Source: JAICWY01 sp964531205
GTDB taxonomy: Bacteria; Vulcanimicrobiota; Vulcanimicrobiia; Vulcanimicrobiales; Vulcanimicrobiaceae
Assembly (NCBI GenBank): GCA_964531205.1
Contig: CAZHGH010000041.1
Span: 1-26,112 of the forward strand
Direction of reading: 5' to 3'
Length of the DNA: 26,112 nucleotides
The first letter of the stretch is position 1. The number at the start of each line of letters is the position of its first letter. The notes under the pieces are model-generated. The model was not told the DNA's origin. It made no database searches and saw only the letters and a list, made by a program, of their open reading frames with translations. Shown here in pieces: positions 1 through 8,169 of this stretch. A program made the translations under genes and the position numbers.

Positions 1-2403
1 ACCGTCGCCTTTCTTACGATGACGGTGACTTCGTCACGTGCGCAGGTTCAAGATCCCGGAACGCTGGTCGTGAGCGTGAGCGATACGTTCACCGGTAAGC
101 CAATCGATAACGCGCAGGTGTTTTTACTCGGTGGCGACTCGCCGCAGAGCTCGCTCACGAATGCTAAAGGCTTATTAATTTTCTCGAGTCTGCCGCCCGC
201 GTTGTATCGAATTGAGGTGCAAGCCGACGGCTACGAGCGGACGAAGTTGACCGAAGTCGAGGTTGACGAAGGACGCCGTGTCGAGGTTGCCGTGAAACTG
301 GCACCCGCACTAAGAACCATTGCCGCCGTCAAAGCGCATTCGTCGGTTGCAATCAACAGCGAAAGCACCGGAGAGGAGAGTGCGCAGCATAAGGTCTCAT
401 CGTCGCTCTCTCAGGAATTGAGCGAGCTGGCCGGCGTGATTGCGGACGGCGATCTGTATGGAGCCAACTCGGCGTTTAACGTGTCGCTGCGAAACGCGGA
501 CCCCTCGCAGACCATGTACTCAATCGACGGCATTCATATCGTGGGCGGCGGTTCGCAACTGGCAGGCGCACAGGGTCTTTTTAGCGGCAGCTCGATCAAT
601 TTCGCGCCCAGTGCCGGCGGCCTCGGCGGTAGCGTGAACTTCTTCACCCTGCAACCGACGAAGATTTGGAACTACGCCTTTACCGGCAGAGTCGGCAACT
701 ACGGCAACTCGTCGGCATCGTGGGCAGTCACCGGCGGCGAGGGTAAAGTCTCGCTCGCGCTACAGCATGCGGTCGGTGGCGCAGACTCGCCGCTCAACGG
801 CATGTACTACGCCGATCAGACGGGTTCGCAATACGAACATTTGGGTGGATACGCAACGTACGCAGATCTTTTTAAGGTGAACGTTGCGATTTCACCGGCG
901 TCGAACTTGAAGTTCGCCGGGATCACGAACGCTTGGCGTAGCGCGTGGATTTGCAGCCTCGACACCAGCGTTTTGCCGTGCAGCAGCGGTCCGAACAACG
1001 GCAACCGTTCTCACAGCCTTTTTGAAACGGTTTCGTTTGAATCGATCGCCGGGCACATCCAATACACGCTAGGTGCGACTCGGGGTTATTGGGCTAACGA
1101 TTCGTATGAACCTAACCGCGCCGTGAACGGAACCGTGGTGCCCTATGAGTCGCACGGAAACTCGCCGTGGTCCGCGGTCGGTTTGCAGCTTCAGGAAACC
1201 GCGCACCGGCACACGGTCAAATTCGATGCTTGGGAGAGCCAATCGAACAGCTCCGTTAGTTCCACGTATAACAGCAAGGCATCACCGCAAGTGTCACAGT
1301 TCTCGCAGATGTCCGGATTCTATCTTTCAGACGAGACGAAAGCGAACGATAAATTAAGTTTCACGCACGCCATCTCTCATTCGGCGGCAACCGGTGCCGG
1401 CAGCTCTTTTGAAGTGTATGAAAGCGCGACGTGGCAGCCCGGGAAGAACGACGTGTTTTCTCTGGGCTACGGTGCGGGCAGTGCCGAGCCGGCCAATACC
1501 TATCCGCAGCCGCTCGGCGATCCGTTAAGTGCGCAGTACGATTGCTACAATGGTTCGGTGTATACGCACGGCCCGTCAGATCAAGCTGTTCGCCAAGCCT
1601 CGCAGAGCTACGATGCGGGTTGGCGCCACACGTTCAAGGGTGGCGTCGTAACCGTAAACACCTATCGCAATAATTGGTTCGGACAGGACATGTGGCTCGC
1701 GGTACCAATCGCTAGCGAACCGCCTTCCATTTTTCCAGGCGGCTCGATGACCGCATATCTCCAGCAGCTCCAGCAAACGTGGAGCAACCCGGCAATTTGC
1801 GGTGCGCTTCCATTTTCGCCCGATCGCGTGTACGTGAATCAGTCTATCACCGGTCTGACTCAGGTCAGTCAGGGCGTAACGATGAGCGGGCAAATTCCGC
1901 TCGGTAAGACCACCATGCTCTTTCCAATGTATACGACAGCAAGCACCTATCTGCCGGTGGTCGATCCGCGATTGCAGGGCCCGGGCAGCTATTACGCGGC
2001 GGGCGCGCAGCTTCCGCGCCGTCCATTGCATACGGCCGGGCTGACTCTCGATCACATCATTCCGAAAGCGCGTGTAGAGTGGCTGCTCAACGCTGCGTAC
2101 ACATCCGCAAACAATGGATATAACTTACCGTCTTACACGATCTTCAACGGCGGTATCGTCTTACACGGATCACTTGGATCGCTGACGTTGAATGTTTCGA
2201 ACATCTTTGGAACGCACACGGGCCTGTTTACGACGTACCAAGGCGTTTCACCGATGCCGTTGCAAGGCGGCGGGTCGTTCGCGTTTGCGACGACGCCACT
2301 ACCGCCGCGGTCGATTTCAGTGCAGTACCAAGTGAAATGGCGGCAGCACTACGTGCCGCCGAAGCCGGCGCCGTCGGCAACGCCAAAAGCGCACAACCAG
2401 TAG
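1..2403 (+). CDS. TonB-dependent-receptor-like outer membrane protein with N-terminal carboxypeptidase-regulatory-like domain (5' end outside window)
   Basis: The reading frame is open to base 1. The codons before the first ATG (19) give TVAFLT and lead into TSSRAQ, which looks like the end of a signal peptide, so the true start is probably upstream of the window. Numbering from that ATG, residues about 13-95 resemble a CarboxypepD_reg-like beta-sandwich (GTLVVSVSDTFTGKPIDNAQV, ending in a YRIEVQADGYE-type segment). Residues about 120-210 resemble a receptor plug (YSIDGIHIVGG, then a Gly/Ser-rich stretch and SVNFFTLQ). The rest is rich in aromatic, Ser, Thr and Asn residues, as in a beta-barrel. 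Such proteins take up or bind ligands at the outer membrane. The barrel is followed by a Pro/Lys/Ala tail instead of ending in a terminal aromatic residue. The ligand cannot be predicted. Confidence 0.75.
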   Translation, partial: TVAFLTMTVTSSRAQVQDPGTLVVSVSDTFTGKPIDNAQVFLLGGDSPQSSLTNAKGLLIFSSLPPALYRIEVQADGYERTKLTEVEVDEGRRVEVAVKLAPALRTIAAVKAHSSVAINSESTGEESAQHKVSSSLSQELSELAGVIADGDLYGANSAFNVSLRNADPSQTMYSIDGIHIVGGGSQLAGAQGLFSGSSINFAPSAGGLGGSVNFFTLQPTKIWNYAFTGRVGNYGNSSASWAVTGGEGKVSLALQHAVGGADSPLNGMYYADQTGSQYEHLGGYATYADLFKVNVAISPASNLKFAGITNAWRSAWICSLDTSVLPCSSGPNNGNRSHSLFETVSFESIAGHIQYTLGATRGYWANDSYEPNRAVNGTVVPYESHGNSPWSAVGLQLQETAHRHTVKFDAWESQSNSSVSSTYNSKASPQVSQFSQMSGFYLSDETKANDKLSFTHAISHSAATGAGSSFEVYESATWQPGKNDVFSLGYGAGSAEPANTYPQPLGDPLSAQYDCYNGSVYTHGPSDQAVRQASQSYDAGWRHTFKGGVVTVNTYRNNWFGQDMWLAVPIASEPPSIFPGGSMTAYLQQLQQTWSNPAICGALPFSPDRVYVNQSITGLTQVSQGVTMSGQIPLGKTTMLFPMYTTASTYLPVVDPRLQGPGSYYAAGAQLPRRPLHTAGLTLDHIIPKARVEWLLNAAYTSANNGYNLPSYTIFNGGIVLHGSLGSLTLNVSNIFGTHTGLFTTYQGVSPMPLQGGGSFAFATTPLPPRSISVQYQVKWRQHYVPPKPAPSATPKAHNQ

Positions 2404-2462
2404 CGCTAGCCCGCGAGGCGAGGCGAGCGGGGAACGCGCGCCTGCTCGGGTATTGATCGTGT

Positions 2463-3848
2463 ATGTTTACGCGCGGAGAGTTTATCCGCGTATCGATGGC
2501 CGCCGCTGCGGCGGCCGGAGGTTTCTCTGCGCCGGCTCCGATCGATCGTTTCATCGCGACGCCGACTCCGGAATATTCGTTTGAGGTAATCAGTTCCAGC
2601 GACGGCCCGGGATACCGCACGCACGTTCTTTCGATGACGTCGCAGCGTTGGCGCACGGAGCGCGAAGTCGATCGTCCGGTGTGGCAGCATTGGATGACCA
2701 TTATCGAGCCGGAACGCATCAGAAGCAACATTGGAGTCCTCGTGATATCCGGCGGTTCGAACAACGATCCGCCGCCCCAGAAACCGGACCGCGTTGTCGG
2801 CGAGATTGCAACGCGAATCGGCGCATTAGTTGCGGAAGTGCGCATGGTGCCGAATCAGCCGCTGACGTTTACCGACGAACATCGAGCGCGCGGCGAAGAC
2901 GATCTGGTCGCGTACACGTGGGACAAGTATCTGCACACGGGCGACGAGACGTGGCCGTTGCATCTTGCGATGGCAAAAGCGGCGGTTCGCGCGATGGATA
3001 CCATGACTGCTTTTTCCATGAACACGCGGCGCAGACACGGTCCGATCGTTAATCGTTTTGTCGTCGGTGGTTCTTCGAAACGCGGATGGACTGCCTGGCT
3101 TACTGCAGCCGCGGATCCGCGCGTCGTTGGCGTCGTGCCGGTCGTCATCGATGTACTCAACGTCGAGGCGTCGGCGCTGCATGCGTACCGCGTGTATGGC
3201 CGATGGCCCGAAGCACTCGCTTCATACGAGAAGATGGGCATTATGAAGTGGTTCGGCACGCCGCAACTCGACGCGTTGATGCAAATCGAAGATCCGTACG
3301 CGTACCGGCAACGGATCACGGTACCGAAGCTCATCGTAAATGCGGCGAACGATCAGTTTTTCACGCCGGATTCGTCGCAGTTTTACTTCGACGGCTTACT
3401 CGGCCAGAAATTTTTACGGTACGTTCCGAACACCGATCACTCGTTGCGCGGCGCAGCAGGCGATGCGGCGAAAACCGGCATTGCCTTCTTGGATGGCGTT
3501 ATCAATCGCACGCCGCTCCCTACGTTCTCGTCCGAGACATTGAGCGATGGAAGTATCCGCGTTCACAGCGCGAGCAAACCCGTTCATGCGCGGCTCTGGC
3601 ATGCGGTGAATCCGCACGGACGCGACTTTCGATTCCAGACGGTGGGCCGCGCTTTTTGGGCGACGGAGCTACCGGATACCGGCGGATCGACATACGTCGC
3701 CAATATTGCGCCGCCCTCACGGGGATACGCGGCGTATTTCATCGAGCTCGCATATGCAACGTCGCGGAATGACGTATTTACGGTTACGACAGGCGTTCGT
3801 ATTGCGCCGGATACTTTGCCGTACGGCTTGCCCGCGTTAAGGAGGTGA
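2463..3848 (+). CDS. PhoPQ-activated pathogenicity-related (PqaA-type) alpha/beta hydrolase, exported
   Basis: The protein has 461 aa. The N-terminus (TRGEFIRVSMAAAAAAGGFSAPA) looks like a secretion signal, with only a degenerate resemblance to a Tat motif. The body matches the PhoPQ_related family: WQHWMTIIEP, VISGGSNN, a conserved nucleophile elbow GGSSKRGWTAWLTAA with Ser205 as probable nucleophile, Asp297 in NAANDQFF, and His326 in NTDHSL. The C-terminal ~110 residues probably form a beta-rich lid domain. In enterobacteria relatives are PhoP/PhoQ-induced and linked to antimicrobial peptide resistance; the substrate is unknown. It starts 59 bp after the receptor gene with no clear Shine-Dalgarno sequence. 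A weak TATTGA lies exactly 6 nt before the ATG. The last codons include a perfect anti-SD complement (see findings). Confidence 0.85.
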   Translation: MFTRGEFIRVSMAAAAAAGGFSAPAPIDRFIATPTPEYSFEVISSSDGPGYRTHVLSMTSQRWRTEREVDRPVWQHWMTIIEPERIRSNIGVLVISGGSNNDPPPQKPDRVVGEIATRIGALVAEVRMVPNQPLTFTDEHRARGEDDLVAYTWDKYLHTGDETWPLHLAMAKAAVRAMDTMTAFSMNTRRRHGPIVNRFVVGGSSKRGWTAWLTAAADPRVVGVVPVVIDVLNVEASALHAYRVYGRWPEALASYEKMGIMKWFGTPQLDALMQIEDPYAYRQRITVPKLIVNAANDQFFTPDSSQFYFDGLLGQKFLRYVPNTDHSLRGAAGDAAKTGIAFLDGVINRTPLPTFSSETLSDGSIRVHSASKPVHARLWHAVNPHGRDFRFQTVGRAFWATELPDTGGSTYVANIAPPSRGYAAYFIELAYATSRNDVFTVTTGVRIAPDTLPYGLPALRR

Positions 3849-3893
3849 TGGGCTGCCTGCTCACCATCGCACGCGGGCGGGTAAGATGCCGCC

Positions 3894-4139
3894 ATGACGT
3901 TAGAAGAGGTTCGTCCGTACTTCGGAAAACGCGTGTTGCTTACGACACGTCCGATTCCGCCTTCCCATGACGAGGGACACTACGAAGGCGTGCTCGAGAA
4001 AATCGACAACGATCCACAACACATTTATTTGCAGCCGCTCACGCCGAGCGATCCGTTGCCGCCCTATCGCCGGCATGGGCCCGGTGCGCGCACGCATTCG
4101 ATTCCCGTAAACGAAATACGCGCGGTCGAATTACTCTAA
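3894..4139 (+). CDS. Small uncharacterised protein (81 aa)
   Basis: I do not recognise a named family. The product is short and soluble, with an FGKRVLLTTRPIPPSHDEGHYEG start, an EKIDNDPQHIYLQPL middle and a HSIPVNEIRAVELL end. That pattern of beta strands suggests a small SH3/Sm-like barrel, but this is inference. It is the first gene of a tightly packed plus-strand run: its stop (TAA, 4137-4139) touches the ATG of the dehydrogenase gene. No ribosome binding site precedes the ATG; instead TAAGAT (3882-3887) lies exactly 6 nt upstream, the spacing expected for a leaderless transcript. The 12-mer CGGGCGGGTAAG overlapping that hexamer recurs at the same distance before the NRAMP-related gene. 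Confidence 0.65.
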   Translation: MTLEEVRPYFGKRVLLTTRPIPPSHDEGHYEGVLEKIDNDPQHIYLQPLTPSDPLPPYRRHGPGARTHSIPVNEIRAVELL

Positions 4140-4988
4140 ATGCAGCTTCCCCCGCAACATCAGGAGCGGCAGCCCGGCATTCAAGCCGAGATGCAGCCGC
4201 AGCCGCGATATCAACATCCGCACCACCATCCGTGCAATATGTTGCGCGATCGTGCCGTGCTCATTACGGGCGGCGACAGCGGCATCGGACGTGCGATCGC
4301 GATAGCGGCGGCACGAGAAGGCGCGAAGATCGCGTTCACCTACCTCAACGAGCAGCAAGACGCCGAGGAAACGCGCAAGCTGGTCGAACAAACCGGACGT
4401 CCCTGCATCACATTCGCGGGAGACATCGGCGATCGTGCGTTTTGCGAGAAAGTCGTAAACGAAACGGTATCGCAGTTCGGAGAGCTGTACGGCTTGTGCA
4501 ATAATGCGGGGGAGCAGCATCCGGAACAAGACTTCGAGGAATTGGACTTCGGCAACCTCGAGAAGACCTTTCGCACGAACATCCTCTCGCAGTTTTACTT
4601 TGCGAAGCCGGCGATTCCGCATTTAAAGCGCACGGGCGGATCCATCGTCAACACCGCGTCGGTCACTGCGTACCGCGGCAGCCCGCAACTCGTTGATTAT
4701 TCCGCGACGAAAGGCGCGATTGTCTCCTTTACACGTTCGCTCGCGCTCGCGGTGGTCGAGAAGGGGATACGGGTTAACGCCGTCGCACCGGGTCCGATTT
4801 GGACGCCGCTGATTGTAGCGACGTTTCCCGAAGAAAAAGTCAAACAATTTGGACAAAACGTTCCGATGAAGCGCCCAGGGCAGCCCGATGAAGTCGCGAC
4901 GGCGGTCATTTTTTTGCTTTCGCCGCTTGCATCGTATATAACAGGACAAACGATACACGTTAATGGCGGAGAGGTTGTAAACGGATGA
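4140..4988 (+). CDS. SDR family NAD(P)-dependent oxidoreductase (YghA/YhdF-like)
   Basis: The protein has 282 aa with a full Rossmann fold: TGGDSGIG cofactor loop (residues 43-50), NNAG (121-124) and a catalytic set Ser174, Tyr187 and Lys191 (YSATK). The VAPGPIWTPL segment and C-terminal GQTIHVNGG are typical of classical SDRs. The TGGDSGIGRA signature and N-terminal extension place it with the YghA/YdaD/YhdF group, often called general stress dehydrogenases or aldehyde reductases. The first ~33 residues are rich in Gln, Pro and His (YQHPHHHPCN), as in that group, and precede the fold. The start directly follows the upstream stop, and the end overlaps the aldo/keto reductase start by 4 bp (ATGA), so the two are probably co-translated. 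The physiological substrate is unknown. Confidence 0.9.
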   Translation: MQLPPQHQERQPGIQAEMQPQPRYQHPHHHPCNMLRDRAVLITGGDSGIGRAIAIAAAREGAKIAFTYLNEQQDAEETRKLVEQTGRPCITFAGDIGDRAFCEKVVNETVSQFGELYGLCNNAGEQHPEQDFEELDFGNLEKTFRTNILSQFYFAKPAIPHLKRTGGSIVNTASVTAYRGSPQLVDYSATKGAIVSFTRSLALAVVEKGIRVNAVAPGPIWTPLIVATFPEEKVKQFGQNVPMKRPGQPDEVATAVIFLLSPLASYITGQTIHVNGGEVVNG

Positions 4989-5884
4989 TTTCGACAGCAG
5001 CGACGGCCGGCACGATAACGATCGGCGGCGATCTCACGGTTTATCGCATGGGCTTCGGTGCTATGCGTCTTACGGGTCCGGGCATTTGGGGGTGGCCGGA
5101 CGACGTCGAAAACGCAAAACGCGTGCTTCGCCGCGCGGTCGAACTGGGCGTCAACCTCATCGACACGGCGCAAGCATACGGGCCGAATACAAACGAAGAG
5201 CTGATCGCTCAGGCGCTTCACCCGTATCCGCGCGGATTGGTCATTGCAACCAAAGGCGGGAATGCGCGTCCCGGTCCCGGTGAGTGGCGTGCGGACGGCC
5301 GGCCCGAACGCATACGCGAGGATTGCGAAGGCAGTTTGCGGCGATTGAAACTCGACGTCATCGACCTGTATCAACTGCACGCCGTCGATCCAAACGTGCC
5401 GTTTGCCGAATCGGTGGGCACGTTGCGCGATCTTCGCAATGAAGGCAAAATTCGCCACGCCGGCCTTTCGAACGTGACGCTCGAGCAGGTTCGCGAGGCG
5501 GAAAAGATCGTCCCAATCGTTTCCGTGCAGAACCGCTACAACATGGCCTATCGCGGCCAGAGCGAAGCGGTGATCGATTACTGCGAGCGCAACGGCCTCG
5601 CGTTCATTCCATGGTTCCCGCTAGGCGCCGGCATCGATTCGTTCGACGACAACACCGAAGCGCAGATCGTCGCTAAAGCGCACGGTGTGCGCGTGCCGCA
5701 AATCGCGCTCGCGTGGCTGCTCTACCGCTCGCCGGTAATGCTGCCCATTCCCGGAACATCCTCACTGGAGCATTTGGAAGAAAACGTTGCGGCTGCCGGT
5801 ATTCGTTTAACCGACGAGGACTTAGTGCGACTCGGTTTGCGGCAACCGAAGAGCACGCATCATGGAGAACACGATGAACGATAG
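4985..5884 (+). CDS. Aldo/keto reductase
   Basis: The 299-aa product matches the AKR superfamily TIM barrel. The catalytic tetrad is visible: Asp60 and Tyr65 in LIDTAQAYG, Lys90 in VIATKGG, and His132 in DLYQLHAVD. The NADPH-binding C-terminal part is also present (LPIPGTSSLEHLEENVAA). It probably reduces aldehydes or ketones with NADPH. The start overlaps the preceding SDR gene by ATGA, and the end overlaps the DUF2630 gene. Two reductases in one tight unit suggests carbonyl or redox detoxification, but the substrate cannot be read from sequence. Confidence 0.92.
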   Translation: MISTAATAGTITIGGDLTVYRMGFGAMRLTGPGIWGWPDDVENAKRVLRRAVELGVNLIDTAQAYGPNTNEELIAQALHPYPRGLVIATKGGNARPGPGEWRADGRPERIREDCEGSLRRLKLDVIDLYQLHAVDPNVPFAESVGTLRDLRNEGKIRHAGLSNVTLEQVREAEKIVPIVSVQNRYNMAYRGQSEAVIDYCERNGLAFIPWFPLGAGIDSFDDNTEAQIVAKAHGVRVPQIALAWLLYRSPVMLPIPGTSSLEHLEENVAAAGIRLTDEDLVRLGLRQPKSTHHGEHDER

Positions 5885-6116
5885 TGCGATTCATACACAC
5901 ATTGAGCAACTCGTTGCGGAAGAGCATAGGTTGTACGAACTCGCCGACGATCGGTCGCTGACGCCGGATGAGAAAAAACGGCTCGACGAGGTGAACGTGC
6001 AACTCGATCGCTACTACGACTTGCTGCGTCAACGGCGCGCGCGGCGTGAGTTCGGAGAGAACCCGGACGCCGCGCATATGCGATCGGGGAAAACGGTCGA
6101 GAGCTACGTCGAATGA
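5874..6116 (+). CDS. DUF2630 family protein
   Basis: The 80-aa product fits the DUF2630 pattern well: an IHTHIEQLVAEEHRLYE helix, LTPDEKKRLDEVNVQLDRYYDLLRQRRARREFG, then NPDAAHMRSGKTVESYVE. It is a charged, almost all-helical protein, probably a helical hairpin. No function is established for the family. I prefer the ATG at 5874 because GGAGA lies at the right distance upstream (5864-5868); an in-frame ATG at 5862 would add four residues (MENT). The start overlaps the aldo/keto reductase end, and the stop overlaps the next start (ATGA), so it sits in the middle of the operon. Confidence 0.85.
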   Translation: MNDSAIHTHIEQLVAEEHRLYELADDRSLTPDEKKRLDEVNVQLDRYYDLLRQRRARREFGENPDAAHMRSGKTVESYVE

Positions 6117-6601
6117 GCGCGAGGACGATGGTGTACGGCGCTCTTGCAGGCGCCGCGGGCACCACCGCTCTCGATGTCGCATCCTACGCCGATATGCTTC
6201 TTCGCGGTCGCGGGCCTAGCGATTTGCCGAAGAATGTCGTGAAAGAGATCGCGCGCCGCGCGCACGTCGCGCCGTTCGACCGGCCGGACGAGCAGCTCTC
6301 CGATACGGACAAGAACCGCGAGAACGCTGTCGGCGCGCTCATCGGCTATGCGGATGGAGTCGGCACGGGCGCGATGTACGGTGCGATCCGCCCCTCGATG
6401 CGCGGCGTGTCATGGTTTTGGACAGGCATCGCGCTCGCTATCGCTACGGGATTGTTTAGCGAAGGCACGGCGGCGGCGTTAAAACAAACGGACCCGCGGC
6501 AGTGGGGCACCGAAGGATGGATTTCCGATATCATTCCGAGGTGTTTGTACGGCTGGGTCACGGCCATCACGTTTGACGGCTTGGCAAAGGAGCGGTCGTA
6601 G
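6113..6601 (+). CDS. Small uncharacterised membrane-associated protein
   Basis: The protein has 162 aa. Residues 5-25 (TMVYGALAGAAGTTALDVASY) and about 95-120 (WFWTGIALAIATGLFSEGTAAA) are hydrophobic, Gly/Ala-rich segments that could cross or associate with the membrane. A hydrophilic stretch lies between them (DRPDEQLSDTDKNRENAVGALIGY). I recall similar GALAGAAGTTALN proteins among uncharacterised actinobacterial sequences, but cannot name a family. It overlaps the DUF2630 gene by 4 bp and precedes the peptidase by 20 bp. A role linked to the neighbouring reductases is possible, not shown. Confidence 0.7.
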   Translation: MSARTMVYGALAGAAGTTALDVASYADMLLRGRGPSDLPKNVVKEIARRAHVAPFDRPDEQLSDTDKNRENAVGALIGYADGVGTGAMYGAIRPSMRGVSWFWTGIALAIATGLFSEGTAAALKQTDPRQWGTEGWISDIIPRCLYGWVTAITFDGLAKERS

Positions 6602-6621
6602 CGCGACAGAACGCTCGCGGC

Positions 6622-8169
6622 ATGAAGATGCTGCGATCCGTTTTGATCTGTTGCGCGGCAGCTGCGCTGCTCGGCGCGATGACGCCCGCGCGGGTCCGCG
6701 TGCCGGAGGGTGAAATCGCAGCAGAGAACGCGCGCTGGGAAGCGTTCGGTGTAACCATTCCAAAAGGCGGCATCGTCCTGCCTGCACCATACGATCCGCC
6801 GTATTCAAACCGCTCGTTCATCGTACCGTACTCGTGGTTCGACCGATTCCGCAAGAGCGTTCGCGCGTCGCACGATATGCCGGTGAATGCTTCGTCCCTA
6901 CGCGCGGATTTACCGGCGCTGCGATTGCTAATGCAGAAGACGTATGCCGGATATTCGCGCGCGGTCGACCGCGGCTGGAAGTGGGATGCGTGGTTCAAAT
7001 CGTGGGATGCCCAGCTTGCGAGCGAAGGCAATGCGCCCGAACCGCTTTCAAAAGCGTTCGCACCGTGGGTCGCGCTGCAACATATGCAGTATGATGCGCA
7101 TTCGGGCGTGATGGATACGCCGCTGTTTGCTGCGGGATCGGCAAGCGCAATGCTTGCGGCGCGTCCTACCGTTGCATGCAGCGCGCTGCGAATGAGCGAT
7201 GGACGCCTTCGCGTGATATCGGCTAAGGATGCCGGTGAGCAGCCGCATGCCGTGCAAGCGTGGAACGGAAATGCGTTTTCGAGCGCCTGGTACGTCAGTT
7301 ATCCGCGTCTTGGCGAAGTTGCGCGATCGATTCGCTGCGGCAGCCGTGAGATCGCGTTGACCGCCATTCCGCAGACAAGCGGGATTTCGAATACGCCTTC
7401 GTATGAAGCTCTAGGCAACGGCATCGCCTATTTGCGCATTCCGTCATTCAGCGATTCGGCGGATGACGCCCTGCGAAAAGCGCTGGCCAACGCGTCGGGC
7501 TTAGGCAAAGAGCAAGTCGTCGTGATGGACTTGCGCGGGAATACGGGCGGCATTGCGCCGCTGGATCTGCTCAACACGTGGTTCTCCGGTGGAGCGGTTG
7601 AGGAAGCCGCTGCTCCGCCGACACGTATCGGCACGCGTTCGTGTTTCAACACTGGGCTGCAATTCAACTCGAATTCGCTCGCCTTGGCGACGGTTCGCCA
7701 ACCGGTGACCCCCGACGTAAAGCAACGCATTCAAAACGTGCTGGACACCATTGCAATGACGCCGCCCGATGCGTGCACGGTTCGGCCGGATGTCGTGCCG
7801 TCGCAGAGTGACGTAAGTACTCATGCCTTCAGCGTTACGCGAACCGGCACCGATCAGCCGCGGGTTATCGCGCTGGTCGACGACAAATGTTCGAACGATT
7901 GTGAAGCGGTGGCGCGGTTGCTCTCGCGCTTGCCCGATACCGTGCTCGCCGGGGAGAGTACCTTCGGCGCTCTTGGTTTCGCGGAGCCCGGGTACGTCGT
8001 TCTTCCGCATAGCGGTGTTGCATTTCAAATCGCATCGAGCCGCATCGATCCGTACGGTGATCAGCGTTCGCTCGAAGGGTACGGCTTTTCGGTCGACGTC
8101 GTGTTGCCTACCGCTGCATCCCAGCAGCGCGATTCGCTCGTTGCGTTAGCTCGCGCGCTCTCGCGCTAA
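6622..8169 (+). CDS. Secreted S41 family peptidase (C-terminal processing protease-like)
   Basis: The protein has 515 aa. MKMLRSVLICCAAAALLGAMTPA is a signal peptide, so it is exported. Residues about 265-310 (GIAYLRIPSF, VVVMDLRGNTGG) and 415-455 (VIALVDDKCSNDCEAVARLL, VLAGESTFGALGF) match the S41 catalytic core. Ser424 is the likely nucleophile, within CSNDCE where relatives usually have a small-residue SAAE-like site. Two cysteines flank Ser424 and could form a disulphide. The N-terminal ~250 residues show no obvious PDZ domain. No ribosome binding site precedes the ATG; it lies 20 nt after the upstream stop and may depend on coupling. The 3' end overlaps the convergent monooxygenase gene by 24 bp. 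Confidence 0.82.
   Translation: MKMLRSVLICCAAAALLGAMTPARVRVPEGEIAAENARWEAFGVTIPKGGIVLPAPYDPPYSNRSFIVPYSWFDRFRKSVRASHDMPVNASSLRADLPALRLLMQKTYAGYSRAVDRGWKWDAWFKSWDAQLASEGNAPEPLSKAFAPWVALQHMQYDAHSGVMDTPLFAAGSASAMLAARPTVACSALRMSDGRLRVISAKDAGEQPHAVQAWNGNAFSSAWYVSYPRLGEVARSIRCGSREIALTAIPQTSGISNTPSYEALGNGIAYLRIPSFSDSADDALRKALANASGLGKEQVVVMDLRGNTGGIAPLDLLNTWFSGGAVEEAAAPPTRIGTRSCFNTGLQFNSNSLALATVRQPVTPDVKQRIQNVLDTIAMTPPDACTVRPDVVPSQSDVSTHAFSVTRTGTDQPRVIALVDDKCSNDCEAVARLLSRLPDTVLAGESTFGALGFAEPGYVVLPHSGVAFQIASSRIDPYGDQRSLEGYGFSVDVVLPTAASQQRDSLVALARALSR

Noticed and set aside
2407..2432. Hairpin CCCGC...GCGGG after the receptor gene as terminator
   Set aside because: Five-bp stem in GC-rich sequence with no T run; not distinguishable from background.
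2228..2845. 205-aa minus-strand open frame across the receptor/PqaA junction
   Set aside because: It is antisense to two well-supported genes and is low in recognisable domain features; typical shadow of GC-rich coding sequence.
3841..3866. Hairpin GGTGA...TCACC after the PqaA-like gene as terminator
   Set aside because: The stem is short and bulged, and no T run follows.
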